Below are positions 15,242 to 23,502 of a stretch of 35,000 nt of DNA, one piece after another. Within the stretch, counting starts at the first letter, position 1. Every line of letters begins with the position of its first letter. The position numbers and the translations under genes were made by a program. The notes beneath the pieces are model-generated. The model saw only the letters and a program-made list of their open reading frames with translations, made no database searches and was not told the DNA's origin. The stretch comes from Pseudanabaena sp. lw0831 (GTDB taxonomy: Bacteria > Cyanobacteriota > Cyanobacteriia > Pseudanabaenales > Pseudanabaenaceae), in the NCBI RefSeq assembly GCF_016584665.1, contig NZ_BBJB01000076.1:1-35000 (forward strand). Reading direction: 5' to 3'.

Positions 15242-18019
15242 TTATAAACCATTGCCGATCGCAAAGAATGCTGACCAGAAGTAGGGATGATTAAAGTCTT
15301 TGGATTTGATTAAGGCAATTTGCGATCGTCTTAATGACTCAGAAATCGCCACATTCTCTTTTTGCAGTTCTCCATAAAAAGCCATCATGAGTGAACCTGT
15401 ACCTGCGTCATTAACTGACCAAAGCGAGGCGATCGCATTTTTTGCCCCTGCTTTCTGGACTTGATAGCCAAAGCCTAATATTTCCACCCCATCACCGAGT
15501 TTACCTGTCCCTGTCTGACAGGCACTTAACACTATTAGATCTATATTCGGAATTTGCCAGTCGGTGATTTCATTGAGGCGGATTTTGTCGCCATTGCCAA
15601 AAATGATAAAGGAGTTATCAGGAACACCAGTGTTAAATTCCGCATGGGTGGCAAGATGGAGAATATTATATTTTTTGAATTTGGCTTCGATCGCTTGACG
15701 GCTGAAGTTATTCTCTGTCAGGGTGACTGAATTTTGAAAGGAGTTGGCGATCGCTTGAACTTCTTTAAGAGTAGCTGGCAATCCAATTTGCCCAAATTTT
15801 TTCTCTCCAGCTTTGCCTCCAAATGCTCCTGCGAGGATGCGGGGTTGAGATTTTGGCTTGGCTGAGAAGTCAGTGAGCGTATAAGCAATTAGATTACTGA
15901 CGCGATATTTTTCTACTAGCCACTGTTTGCCATCATAGAGAGCCGCTAGTGGAACATAGCGTAATATTCCATCTGGAGCATAGAGAATTGTATCGACTTT
16001 GGTAGCAACGAGTTCAGATTCAATCGGTTTAATCAGGACATCATAGAGAGCCTTAGAAGCATCTTTGACATCTTCGGAGCCAGCATCAAGCAGTCCCGAT
16101 CTATATTCAAGAATCAAGGATTTGAGTTTCTCTTTGGAGATTTTGACAGTACGTCTGATCGGGATAGTATTGGGGGAGAAAAAAATTAGTTCTAGTTGAT
16201 CGCCTAAAATCAAGGGGTAAAGCAGTACTGTTCCCTGTGGGATTTGTTGGAGATAATCAGGAACTTTGTTGATTTCTGATTTGGGAAGTTGTTGGATCTG
16301 GTTAACAAGTTGACGATTAAGTTCTGCGCCTTTCTCTAAGCTAACCGCAAATAGCTGAGATCTAATCGCGCTCTCTGGCTCTAAAATCCTCACGCCCTGT
16401 GCCGATCTATCACTACCTTTAATATTTTTGAGATAGTCTTCCAGTTCTTGGACTTTGAGCAGATCAAGAATCTGTAAAGCTTCCATGATTCGACCTTGGT
16501 TTAGAAGCAACGTAGCAAGGGTTTTATATCGGCTAGAGACGGTTTCCAAATAGGATCTTTGCTCTTCTTTGTCTAGTTTGCGGATATCTTTACGAATGGA
16601 TTCATACACATTGATCGATTCTTTGTAATAAAGAATTGCGAGTTCAGGTTGACTGAGATTAGCAAAAGCAAAACCTAGATTATTAAGAGATATTCCTTCA
16701 GCATTACGATCCTTGATTTCCCTTGCGATCGCTAATAATTGCAGGTATGAATCAATCGCTTTGTCATATTTTCCGAGATGATAATAAGCGACACCTATAT
16801 TTCCCAAAGACTGCCCCTTGCCACGACGATCTTTGATTTCTTGTGAGATCGCTAAATATTGCAAACTATAGTCAATTGATTTTTCATATTTGCCCAGAGA
16901 GTTATAAGTAGCGCTCAGATTTCCCAAGGCAAGTCCCTCATCATCACGATCTTTGATTTCCCTTGCGATCGCTAAAAATTGCAGATGGTGCTCAATCGCT
17001 TTGTCATACTTACCGATGAAATCATAAGCGTTTCCCAGATTGCCTAGCGCCTTTCCCTCACCCTGTCGATCCTTGATTTCCCTCGCGATCGCTAAACTTT
17101 GGAGATAGTACTCAATCGCTTTGTCATATTTACCGAGGGACTTATAAGTGACACCCAAATTTCCCAGAGCCGCTCCCTCACCTAGTCGATCTTTGAGATC
17201 CCTCGCGATCACCAAAAATTGCTGATGGTACTCAATCGCTTGGAAATATCTGCCTAGAGCTTGGTAAGCAATACCCAGATTGCCGAGGGACTGTCCCTCA
17301 CTCAGACGATCTTTGATTTCCTTTGCGATCTCTAATCTTTGCATCTGGTGCTCAATCGATTGGTCGTATTTGCCAAGAGCATAATAAACGAGTCCCAAAT
17401 TTCCTAGAGACTTTCCCTCACTGAGGCGATCTTTGAATTCCCTTGCGATCGCTAATAATTGCTGATGGTATTCAATCGCTTGGTCATATTTGCCGAGAGA
17501 GTAATAGGCGAGTCCCAGATTTCCCAGATCCTGCCCCTCGCTCAATCGATCTTTAATTTCTCGATTAATGGTCAAAGATTGCAGATGGTAATCAATCGCT
17601 TGGTCATATTTGCCAAGAGCTAAATAAACAACTCCTATATTTCCCAGCGCTTTTCCCTCTGCCAATCGATCTTTAATTTCCCTCGCGATCGTTAAGCTTT
17701 GCTGATAGTAGTCAATTGCTGTGTCATATTTACCAAGCGCATAGTGAGCAACTCCCAGATTTAAATACGACTTCGATTCTCCACCTAAGTTTCGAGAAGC
17801 TTTGAAAGCTTCTAAAGCTCTTTGGCAACTCTGTAAAGCCTGTTGATTTTTGCTCGTTTTTAAGTCATTTCGGCAAGCTTCCAAAAGTCGATCTGCTTCT
17901 GCTTTGAGATCTTTCGTTGTTTGTGCTTGAGCAATTACAAAGGGCAGATCTGGTAACATCACCATCCCACAAAGCCCAGTTACCACCACAAACATCAGCG
18001 TATAGAAACGAGAAATCAT
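15242..18019 (-). CDS. Secreted-type TPR protein with intact CHAT protease domain
   Basis: 925 residues from the ATG at 18019, preferred over 18073 because GAGGA lies about 8 bases ahead and a signal-like hydrophobic segment (residues 4-32) then falls at the N-terminus. Ten consecutive 40-residue TPR units span about 81-480, each like LGNLGxAYxxLGKYDKAI..IAREIKDR. A helical linker follows, then a CHAT domain (about 600-925). The catalytic dyad is present: His792 in HLATHAEF and Cys834 in SACQTG. CHAT enzymes are caspase/separase-like cysteine proteases; the TPR superhelix probably recognises a partner. Substrate unknown. This common cyanobacterial design contrasts with the degenerate CHAT protein at 9284. 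Confidence 0.92.
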   Translation of the reverse strand: MISRFYTLMFVVVTGLCGMVMLPDLPFVIAQAQTTKDLKAEADRLLEACRNDLKTSKNQQALQSCQRALEAFKASRNLGGESKSYLNLGVAHYALGKYDTAIDYYQQSLTIAREIKDRLAEGKALGNIGVVYLALGKYDQAIDYHLQSLTINREIKDRLSEGQDLGNLGLAYYSLGKYDQAIEYHQQLLAIAREFKDRLSEGKSLGNLGLVYYALGKYDQSIEHQMQRLEIAKEIKDRLSEGQSLGNLGIAYQALGRYFQAIEYHQQFLVIARDLKDRLGEGAALGNLGVTYKSLGKYDKAIEYYLQSLAIAREIKDRQGEGKALGNLGNAYDFIGKYDKAIEHHLQFLAIAREIKDRDDEGLALGNLSATYNSLGKYEKSIDYSLQYLAISQEIKDRRGKGQSLGNIGVAYYHLGKYDKAIDSYLQLLAIAREIKDRNAEGISLNNLGFAFANLSQPELAILYYKESINVYESIRKDIRKLDKEEQRSYLETVSSRYKTLATLLLNQGRIMEALQILDLLKVQELEDYLKNIKGSDRSAQGVRILEPESAIRSQLFAVSLEKGAELNRQLVNQIQQLPKSEINKVPDYLQQIPQGTVLLYPLILGDQLELIFFSPNTIPIRRTVKISKEKLKSLILEYRSGLLDAGSEDVKDASKALYDVLIKPIESELVATKVDTILYAPDGILRYVPLAALYDGKQWLVEKYRVSNLIAYTLTDFSAKPKSQPRILAGAFGGKAGEKKFGQIGLPATLKEVQAIANSFQNSVTLTENNFSRQAIEAKFKKYNILHLATHAEFNTGVPDNSFIIFGNGDKIRLNEITDWQIPNIDLIVLSACQTGTGKLGDGVEILGFGYQVQKAGAKNAIASLWSVNDAGTGSLMMAFYGELQKENVAISESLRRSQIALIKSKDFNHPYFWSAFFAIGNGL
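16580..17779 (-). repeat. Ten tandem 120-bp repeats encoding TPR units
   Basis: The coding DNA repeats with a 120-base period (40 codons), for ten units. Many units contain GCGATCGC within the codons for AIAREI, so HIP1 sites recur at the repeat period. The units differ enough to suggest old duplication with some homogenisation rather than a recent expansion. Confidence 0.88.
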
Positions 18020-18096
18020 GACATCGTCCTCAACTATGTACTTCTTGTTCCAATCCTCAAAAGACAACGTCATTTTGAGGATTTTAAACCCTTAAC

Positions 18097-18993
18097 TCAG
18101 TAAGAGCAATCAACACCAGTGCAAAGTCTTGTAAACCAATTTTTCGCAATTACTCTCAGGGCAAAGTCATGACCTAATGTGCCACCCGTAACTGCATAGC
18201 GCAAAGCAAATTCTAGACTGGGGTTGTATTGATCTCTCACAATTGGACGCAATTGCTTTAAATCAAAGACAGGGATTTTAAAATCGTTAGGAAGCTCCTT
18301 CGCCTCCCATAATTCCTTGAGGGCAGTCCATCGGTGATGTCCAGAATCCAGCATCATTTTAGTAGGATCTTTGCGATCGCAAATCATCAGGCTCACAAGG
18401 GGAATTCCCCTCCATCCATTTGTCAAGATGCTGGATTTATATGTGCTTACTAAATCTGGGCTATCTGCACCACCCTTGCCATATTGACTAAATGCATTAA
18501 AAAAAACCTCAGGTGCAAACCAATATGAAGCAGCCAACATCTTTTTAACTGTTATAACAGCATGTAATTTCTGCTCTTCTGAGAACTTATTCTCATGTTC
18601 ATCTCGAAAATATTCCCATTGAAAATCAACCCAATCCGCTGTTTTTAAGTCTGATAGTCCACCATCAAAATCAAAAGCTTCAATTTGTGGGGCTTGTCTA
18701 GTCGCAATAGCCTCAGTCTTAGAAACTACTTCAATATTGGCAACAGCTTGTTTTTGCTTTGAGGTTGATGATTGTTTCTTGCTTTGCCATTCAATGAAAG
18801 CCCGATCTGCTAAAACTGCGTTAACCCGTTCAATGCTATATAGTCTAATCGGAGCCGCACTTTTGCTTTTGGGATTGCTCTGAGTCATATCGCATTCACC
18901 CAAAAACTTTTTGATCGACGGGTCAGTAAAACCATGCAACTCTTTGAGTTCTTTAGAAGATATATATTCCGTCTCTGTAATTGCAATAGCCAC
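18097..18993 (-). CDS. ParB/Srx-fold-like protein of unknown role
   Basis: 298 residues from a GTG at 18993 with AGGAG/AGG upstream (19006-19013 region). The N-terminal 65 residues look like a helix-turn-helix module (ISSKELKELHGFTDPSIKKF, then YSIERVNAVLADRAF). A charged linker follows. Residues about 190-235 hold GWRGIPLVSLMI and LDSGHHRWTALKEL, resembling the ParB-family segment in which a GxHR-type motif binds nucleotide. The rest is not recognised. It may be a nucleotide-dependent DNA-binding or modifying protein. It is alone between the TPR-CHAT gene (78 bases downstream) and the hairpin-rich region before ssrA. Function not assigned. Confidence 0.7.
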   Translation of the reverse strand: MAIAITETEYISSKELKELHGFTDPSIKKFLGECDMTQSNPKSKSAAPIRLYSIERVNAVLADRAFIEWQSKKQSSTSKQKQAVANIEVVSKTEAIATRQAPQIEAFDFDGGLSDLKTADWVDFQWEYFRDEHENKFSEEQKLHAVITVKKMLAASYWFAPEVFFNAFSQYGKGGADSPDLVSTYKSSILTNGWRGIPLVSLMICDRKDPTKMMLDSGHHRWTALKELWEAKELPNDFKIPVFDLKQLRPIVRDQYNPSLEFALRYAVTGGTLGHDFALRVIAKNWFTRLCTGVDCSY

Positions 18994-19125
18994 TTGATCA
19001 GCCTCTCCTTATCGTTATTTTCTCTACAGCAACAAGTGCTGAAACAAAAAAAATTATTTTATCCCTTTTGCAAGCAAAAGAACGTAGCTCGTGAGACTTA
19101 CAGCAATTTTCGAGCAAACGAACCA

Positions 19126-19176
19126 CAATAAACTTTTTGAAAGTGTCGCTTTGCAACACTTTCAAAAAGTTTATTG
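19126..19176. repeat. Inverted repeat with 21-bp arms
   Basis: Arms 19126-19146 and 19156-19176 (AATAAACTTTTTGAAAGTGT on the left) pair perfectly. The inner part is one C/A mismatch, then GC-TTT-GC. It lies between divergent genes, so it does not follow any gene in this window. Confidence 0.85.
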
Positions 19177-19221
19177 GTTTGGGTTTAAGCGCAAAGCGCT
19201 GTAACAGCAATTCTCATTATG

Positions 19222-19270
19222 AAACCAATTTGAGGGGGAGAGCCTGCGGCTCTCCCCCTCAAATTGGTTT
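19222..19270. repeat. Perfect 23-bp inverted repeat, overlaps the next one
   Basis: Arms 19222-19244 and 19248-19270 are perfectly complementary with loop TGC. The outer end is AAACCAATTTGA and the core GGGGGAGAGCC. Its right arm shares ten bases (19261-19270) with the left arm of the next hairpin, so both cannot form fully at once. Confidence 0.88.
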
Positions 19271-19313
19271 TGATGAAATTACGTCGTCGGCGTAATTTCA
19301 TCAAAACCAATTT
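19261..19313. repeat. Perfect 23-bp inverted repeat upstream of ssrA
   Basis: Arms 19261-19283 and 19291-19313 pair perfectly (AAATTGGTTTTGATGAAA, then TTACG). The outer 18 bases are identical to those of the hairpin at 30630-30690, although the cores differ. It ends 9 bases before the likely ssrA -10 box and may overlap its -35 region. Confidence 0.88.
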
Positions 19314-19339
19314 TTATTATGCTATTATTAAAAACATAA

Positions 19340-19724
19340 GGGATCGTAAGGGTTTCGACGTGTTAGTAGAAGCTATCCTTTGATGCAGGTCGAGAGCGAA
19401 TTATCTCTCGTAAATCAATGATTCAAACAAGTACATGCGAACAACATTGTATCTTTCTCTCGTAAAGCCGCTCCTGTAGCTGCCTAAGAACCTTTTCGGT
19501 TTCGAGGTGTGATGTATGACTCCGTTAAATATGTCACTCCAACCCCCAACGGATGCTGCTTATAACTTTCTCTGGTAGGTTATTTGCTCAAGACTTTATC
19601 AGTGCATCTTTGGCTACTAGAGATAATTAGTAATTCCCTCCGTGAGGATCAAATCGGATAAACCTGTGAATGACTGGGAGGTTAGGCGCTAGTGCGGACG
19701 GCAGTTCGACTCTGCCCGATTCCA
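19340..19724 (+). ncRNA. ssrA: Transfer-messenger RNA (tmRNA)
   Basis: 385 bases in one piece. The 5' end GGGATCG pairs with CGATTCC near the 3' end (one G-U) to form the tRNA-like acceptor, with discriminator A at 19724. The CCA is not encoded. The T-arm (GGCAG-TTCGACT-CTGCC) precedes it. The tag frame, 19437-19487, reads ANNIVSFSRKAAPVAA and a TAA stop, ending in the small non-polar residues recognised by proteases such as ClpXP. With SmpB it rescues ribosomes stalled on broken mRNAs and marks the product for degradation. A strong terminator follows directly. Confidence 0.96.
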
Positions 19725-19731
19725 TTAACCT

Positions 19732-19770
19732 AATAAAAAAGGCACTTGCTTAGCAAGTGCCTTTTTTATT
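19732..19770. terminator. ssrA terminator, symmetric
   Basis: Arms 19732-19749 and 19753-19770 pair perfectly: AATAAAAAAGGCACTTGC, loop TTA, then the complement with a run of six T. It starts 7 bases after ssrA. The converging GNAT pseudogene ends 6 bases later, so it serves both directions. Confidence 0.93.
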
Positions 19771-19776
19771 TCATCG

Positions 19777-20195
19777 CTATAACCGTAATGCATAGTGATT
19801 GAAATCTTGATCCTTGATATAACCAAGCGATTCATACAGAGCTTGAGCTGCAACATTAGAGATTTGTGTTGCTAAAACAAGTCGGACTGCTCAGCCGCAT
19901 TCATCAGTAATTTGGCAATTCCCTGCTTTCGGTAGAGTGCGTCTACAAATAAATCATTCAAAATCCAGACTCGCTTCATCGACACAGAGGAAAAGCTAGG
20001 ATAAAGTTGGGTAAATCCAACCACGCGATCGCAGTCACGAGCTATAAGAACAGTTGAATCTTGATTTTGAAACCTTTCCTGAAGAAACTTTGTAGCAGCG
20101 TCGAGATCTGAAGACTGATTGTAAAAAACACGATATTGGTCAAACAGTCTAGAAACTTCGTCAAGATCCTCAAGACTAGCCAAAGTAACCTGCAT
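19777..20195 (-). pseudogene. GNAT acetyltransferase broken by a frameshift
   Basis: The intact frame (19872-20195, 107 residues) starts with a good GGAGA site and encodes the first three-quarters of a GNAT N-acetyltransferase: an N-terminal helix, VLIARDCDRVVGFTQLY, and the acetyl-CoA loop region DALYRKQGIAKLLMNAAE. It then stops at QSDLF. In another frame, from about 19890 down to the TAG at 19777-19779, the expected C-terminus is preserved: VRLVLATQISNVAAQALYES, then LGYIKDQDF. Homologues usually have several more residues between NAAE and VRL, so a small deletion (not a multiple of three) near 19893 probably caused the break. Acceptor substrate unknown. A sequencing error is possible but would not explain the missing residues. 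Confidence 0.82.
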
Positions 20196-20269
20196 CTATA
20201 TCTCCTCGAAACTTACAACAGCCTATATTTATAGCAAACTGCTATGAAATACTGAGGAACAACCAAAAA

Positions 20270-20875
20270 GTGCGTAAACAAATATTCACAAATCCTCAAT
20301 ATCTAAAGCAGATAATTCTCCTATCTTGCTTGCCTGCGCTTGTCGGTATGTGGTTTGTGCAGATGATTCCGACATGGGAAATAGTCCAGCCGATCGCTAT
20401 ATTGATATTTTTTATCCTGACGATAGTTTTTGCATTCAGGTGGCGATCGCAGACTGCACCTAGCCAGAGAATCAAGCTATTTCGCCCATTTATCTTTTTC
20501 CCATTTTTAGCAATTTTCGCAATTTCCGTTTTAGTTTCACCACTACTGTACTTTCTCTTAACATTTAGAATTTTTGATTACGTCTACGTTGCTACATACC
20601 AATTTCAAGGGCTACCCACGACTCTATATATTTATGAAACTTCCTGTTTCCCTGATACTCGTGGTTCCTGTAGAGTTTATGACAACGACATCAAGATTAG
20701 GGTTGGGATTTTGCCAATCATGACAAATCTTATATCTTCTCCTTGCTTATTTAATAAACCTTATCTTCAAGGCGATATTGCAACTTTTACAATTGAGAAA
20801 AGCCGTGACAAATGCAAGGTTGCTGTCTCTATAGACATGAGACATGGCAAAGTAGTAAAGGTAGCTGATAAGTGA
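20270..20875 (+). CDS. Membrane protein of unknown function
   Basis: 201 residues from a GTG, with GAGGA about 11 bases upstream. Three hydrophobic segments are visible (about 14-34, 40-58 and 72-96), followed by a polar C-terminal domain of about 100 residues with four cysteines (near CFPDTRGSC, SPCLF and DKCKV) that could form disulfides if outside the cytoplasm. I do not recognise a family. The stop codon lies 13 bases before the DUF29 start, so the two genes may be co-transcribed. Confidence 0.65.
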   Translation: MRKQIFTNPQYLKQIILLSCLPALVGMWFVQMIPTWEIVQPIAILIFFILTIVFAFRWRSQTAPSQRIKLFRPFIFFPFLAIFAISVLVSPLLYFLLTFRIFDYVYVATYQFQGLPTTLYIYETSCFPDTRGSCRVYDNDIKIRVGILPIMTNLISSPCLFNKPYLQGDIATFTIEKSRDKCKVAVSIDMRHGKVVKVADK

Positions 20876-20888
20876 TGAGGTGATCTTA

Positions 20889-21395
20889 ATGCTGAAATCA
20901 GACTTTAAGCAAAATTTGCAAGGCGATCGCCATAATAATCAGGCTAGTAATCAAGTTAGTCCCGCAGCTAATCAATACGAGCAAGATTTTTATGCTTGGA
21001 CGCAGGAACAGTCTGAGTTATTACGTTTGGGGGAATGGCAGATGTTAGATATTGAAAATTTGGTAGAGGAGATTTCATCCTTGGGCAAGCAGCAAAAGCA
21101 GGAACTACGCAATCGATTAGGGATTTTAATTGGACATTTGTTGAAATGGCAATTTCAGCCTGAGTTGCGTGGCAAAAGCTGGAGAGCGACTATTCGCGAG
21201 CAAAGGGACGAAATTTTGGATGTTTTACAAGAAAATCCCAGCTTAAAGCCTTATCTTAATGAAGCTGTTCAAAAGGGCTTTCGACAGGGGATTAATTTGG
21301 TTTTGCGAGAAACGCCCCTAGATATTGATGATCTGCCTCCAGAATGCCCCTACACGATCGCCCAAATTCTCGATCTACAATTTCCGTTTGAGTAG
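20889..21395 (+). CDS. DUF29 family protein
   Basis: 168 residues from the ATG at 20889, chosen because GAGG (20877-20880) lies 8 bases ahead; a GTG at 20880 is in the same frame. The pattern DFYAWTQEQSELLRLGEW, then IENLVEEISSLGK, then LLKWQFQPE and SWRATIREQR is characteristic of DUF29, a family very common in cyanobacteria and of unknown role. It is mostly helical and soluble, and is often found in several copies per genome near mobile or toxin-antitoxin genes, so it could be an accessory gene. Confidence 0.88.
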   Translation: MLKSDFKQNLQGDRHNNQASNQVSPAANQYEQDFYAWTQEQSELLRLGEWQMLDIENLVEEISSLGKQQKQELRNRLGILIGHLLKWQFQPELRGKSWRATIREQRDEILDVLQENPSLKPYLNEAVQKGFRQGINLVLRETPLDIDDLPPECPYTIAQILDLQFPFE

Positions 21396-21514
21396 AGCAT
21401 TGCGATCTCTATATAGCAAGCATCAGAAAAAGATTTTGATTTTACCATCTAACTTCTTGACGTTTATAGGAACTTTGCGTCAAACTGTCTATTAATTAAA
21501 CAGCTAGAATCAGT

Positions 21515-21748
21515 ATGGAAACTCTGGAATTCATTATCTACCCAGATGGACGAGTCGAAGAGCGTGTCACAGGCATTATCGGTTCTAGTTGTGCTGAAGT
21601 AACCGCCGCGATCGAAGCAAAGCTCGGCATAGTCGCTCATCGAGAGTTAACTTCTGAAAATTTTGCTCAACAGCAGGTAACATCTCAGTCGGCTACGCAA
21701 CTCGATCGCGTGTCAGACACAGAAGCTTCTGACTTTAGCCAATGGTAG
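21515..21748 (+). CDS. DUF2997 family protein
   Basis: 77 residues. The start METLEFIIYPDGRVEERVTG and the following GSSCAEVTAAIEAKLG match DUF2997, a small protein normally encoded just before ycf35 (DUF1257) in cyanobacteria. The C-terminal 25 residues are polar and variable. It is the first gene of a DUF2997-Ycf35-ferredoxin cluster, 98 bases ahead of ycf35. Function unknown; the conserved order suggests it works with the ferredoxin. Confidence 0.85.
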   Translation: METLEFIIYPDGRVEERVTGIIGSSCAEVTAAIEAKLGIVAHRELTSENFAQQQVTSQSATQLDRVSDTEASDFSQW

Positions 21749-21846
21749 TTAAAAAAGATAAAATCACCAGTTTCCGCAGATATATAAGATAAAAAAGTTA
21801 TAGTTTTCGCCCATTAGCCATTTAGATCGAAGTCAGGATAAACCCT

Positions 21847-22233
21847 ATGTCACATTTTAGCCAAGTAAAAACCCAAATCCGCAGTCTAGAACCTTTGCAA
21901 AAAGCCCTAACCGATCTTGGAGTCAACTGGAAATCTGGCACTACGCCCATGCGTGGACACGAAGGCTCGACCACATCTGCTGAAGTGGTAATTGAGCAAG
22001 ACAATGGTTATGATGTCGGGTTTCAGTGGAATGGCGCTGAATATGCCCTAGTTGCGGACATGCAATTTTGGCAACAGCCTTGGACAGTAGAGAGTTTCTT
22101 GAGAAAAGTCACTCAAGGCTATGCGATAGCCACCGTCATGGGTGAATCTAGCGAGCAAGGATTTGCTCTATCTGAAAAGCAAGTACGTGAAGATGGCTCA
22201 GTACGCCTAGTTTTACAGCGCTGGAATGGATAA
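21847..22233 (+). CDS. ycf35: Ycf35 / DUF1257 protein
   Basis: 128 residues, full length for Ycf35, a protein conserved in cyanobacteria and encoded in some red-lineage plastids. Recognisable blocks are MSHFSQVKTQIRSLEPLQKAL and GYDVGFQWNGAEYALVADMQFW. Its function is unknown. Its last codons overlap the start of the ferredoxin gene by 8 bases, implying coupled translation and a shared role, perhaps in an iron-sulfur or redox process. Confidence 0.9.
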   Translation: MSHFSQVKTQIRSLEPLQKALTDLGVNWKSGTTPMRGHEGSTTSAEVVIEQDNGYDVGFQWNGAEYALVADMQFWQQPWTVESFLRKVTQGYAIATVMGESSEQGFALSEKQVREDGSVRLVLQRWNG

Positions 22234-22618
22234 TTTGTCGATACATACTGCGATAACCACTAGTTCAGAGTCAGAGATGAGCGATCGCTCAGGCTTTGAA
22301 CCTGAACTTGGTGGAGAATTGCGACAAAACGCTGTGTTTGTTGACGAAACAGTATGTATTGGTTGTGGTCACTGTGCTCATACGGCAAGCAGTACTTTTT
22401 TTTTAGAAGAAGATTATGGACGCGCTAGAGTAATCGCCCAAGACGGGGATGAAGAGGATCTAGTGCAAGAGGCGATCGATACCTGTCCAGTAGACTGTAT
22501 CGCTTGGGTCAATTACAACGACCTGAACAAACTCGAAGAAGCTCGAAAGCATCAAATTATTCAAAATTTAGGAATTATTGGCGATGGTTCAGCCCTGAGG
22601 CGTGCCATCAATTCATAA
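22226..22618 (+). CDS. 4Fe-4S ferredoxin linked to Ycf35
   Basis: 130 residues. CIGCGHC provides Cys44, Cys47 and Cys50, and TCPVDC provides Cys87 (followed by Pro) and Cys91. The first four would hold one [4Fe-4S] cluster of bacterial type; no second cluster motif is present. It is not the plant-type [2Fe-2S] photosynthetic ferredoxin. The start overlaps the end of ycf35; a later ATG (22277) would remove a weakly conserved N-terminus and is a possible alternative. The partner enzyme is unknown. Confidence 0.9.
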   Translation: MDNLSIHTAITTSSESEMSDRSGFEPELGGELRQNAVFVDETVCIGCGHCAHTASSTFFLEEDYGRARVIAQDGDEEDLVQEAIDTCPVDCIAWVNYNDLNKLEEARKHQIIQNLGIIGDGSALRRAINS

Positions 22619-22651
22619 AAAAGAAGGGGTGCTAAGCACCCCTTCTTTTTT
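22617..22651. terminator. Bidirectional terminator between the ferredoxin and RRM genes
   Basis: Arms 22617-22632 and 22636-22651 pair perfectly (A-tract, GAAGGGGTGC, loop TAA, complement, T-tract). Two convergent genes end on its two sides (22618 and 22655), so one hairpin ends both. Confidence 0.93.
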
Positions 22652-22654
22652 TAT

Positions 22655-22990
22655 TTAGTAACGACGACCGCCGCCGCCACCGCCGCCAGACGGACGACCA
22701 CCGCCGCCCTTAAAGCCGCCACGGCCACCACCAAAGGAGTCAGAGCTTTCGCGAGGCTTAGCCTTATTGACTTTGAGGGCACGACCCATCCATTCGGCTT
22801 CGTCTAATGCTTCAATCGCAGCATCTTCTTCTTTTTCATCAGTCATTTCAACGAAAGCGAAACCGCGTGGACGACCCGACTCGCGATCAATCGGTAGATG
22901 AACGCGGGTGATTTTGCCGTATTCTGCAAATACGGATTTCAAATCATCTTCTGTAACCTCATAAGAGAGATTACCAACATAAATAGACAT
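22655..22990 (-). CDS. rbp: Glycine-rich RRM RNA-binding protein
   Basis: 111 residues. A single RRM (1-80) with RNP2 IYVGNL at 3-8 and RNP1 RGFAFVEM at 42-49 is followed by a Gly/Arg-rich tail ending in RRY. This is the cyanobacterial Rbp type, often cold-induced and involved in RNA metabolism and, for some members, in placing photosynthetic mRNAs at membranes. Which paralogue this is cannot be told. The 5' side is a long gene-free region, which fits a long regulated leader. Confidence 0.93.
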   Translation of the reverse strand: MSIYVGNLSYEVTEDDLKSVFAEYGKITRVHLPIDRESGRPRGFAFVEMTDEKEEDAAIEALDEAEWMGRALKVNKAKPRESSDSFGGGRGGFKGGGGRPSGGGGGGGRRY

Positions 22991-23376
22991 AATACTTGCT
23001 TCAACAATCAGATATGTGTAGAGATAGAGATTTCGGAAAGAAGCCTGTCACGATGAAACAGAAGACGACTGTCAATACTGAAAACAAACATGCGATCTAG
23101 AAATACTCATCCGCACATATTCTAGCGTAGTCATCTTAAATTAGTTACTTAATCTTGAAAATATTTACGCAATCTCACGGCAAAAGAGAAGAAGTGAGAA
23201 GTAACACCTATATTTTTTGATTTTTAGGTTGTTCAGAATACCAATCCAACAATATTTTTGCTTACTTTTTTTACATAAAAACGTAATGAGTGATACCGTT
23301 TTACCTGAATTTCAAGAATCACATTCAAATCCGAAATGCGATCGCTTTTACGAAAGCATCATTATCACCTTCACCT

Positions 23377-23423
23377 CATAAAAATGTGAGTGTGGGGCTT
23401 AGCCCCACACTCACATTTTTATG
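23377..23423. repeat. Perfect 22-bp inverted repeat
   Basis: Arms 23377-23398 and 23402-23423 pair perfectly (CATAAAAATGTGAGTGTGGGGC on opposite strands; loop TTA). It is about 80 bases beyond the doxX terminator hairpin and far from the rbp start, so its role as a terminator would be redundant. Confidence 0.88.
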
Positions 23424-23502
23424 ATTTTCACTAAGTACATTGGCATAATTAAAGAACAAGTAGAAAGGTGTTTAGCATCACATATTTTGATTTTATAGAG
23501 AT

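Larger units (their letters stand above)
18994..19339. other. Divergent intergenic region packed with hairpins
   Basis: 346 bases between the minus-strand ParB-like gene and ssrA on the plus strand. It holds three long inverted repeats (19126-19176, 19222-19270, 19261-19313). I see no ORF worth calling. A TATTAT at 19323-19328, 11 bases before the mature ssrA 5' end, may be its -10 box. Confidence 0.6.

Noticed and set aside
19222-19313. Insertion sequence ends
   Set aside because: No transposase or target-site duplication is visible; arms are adjacent and form hairpins.
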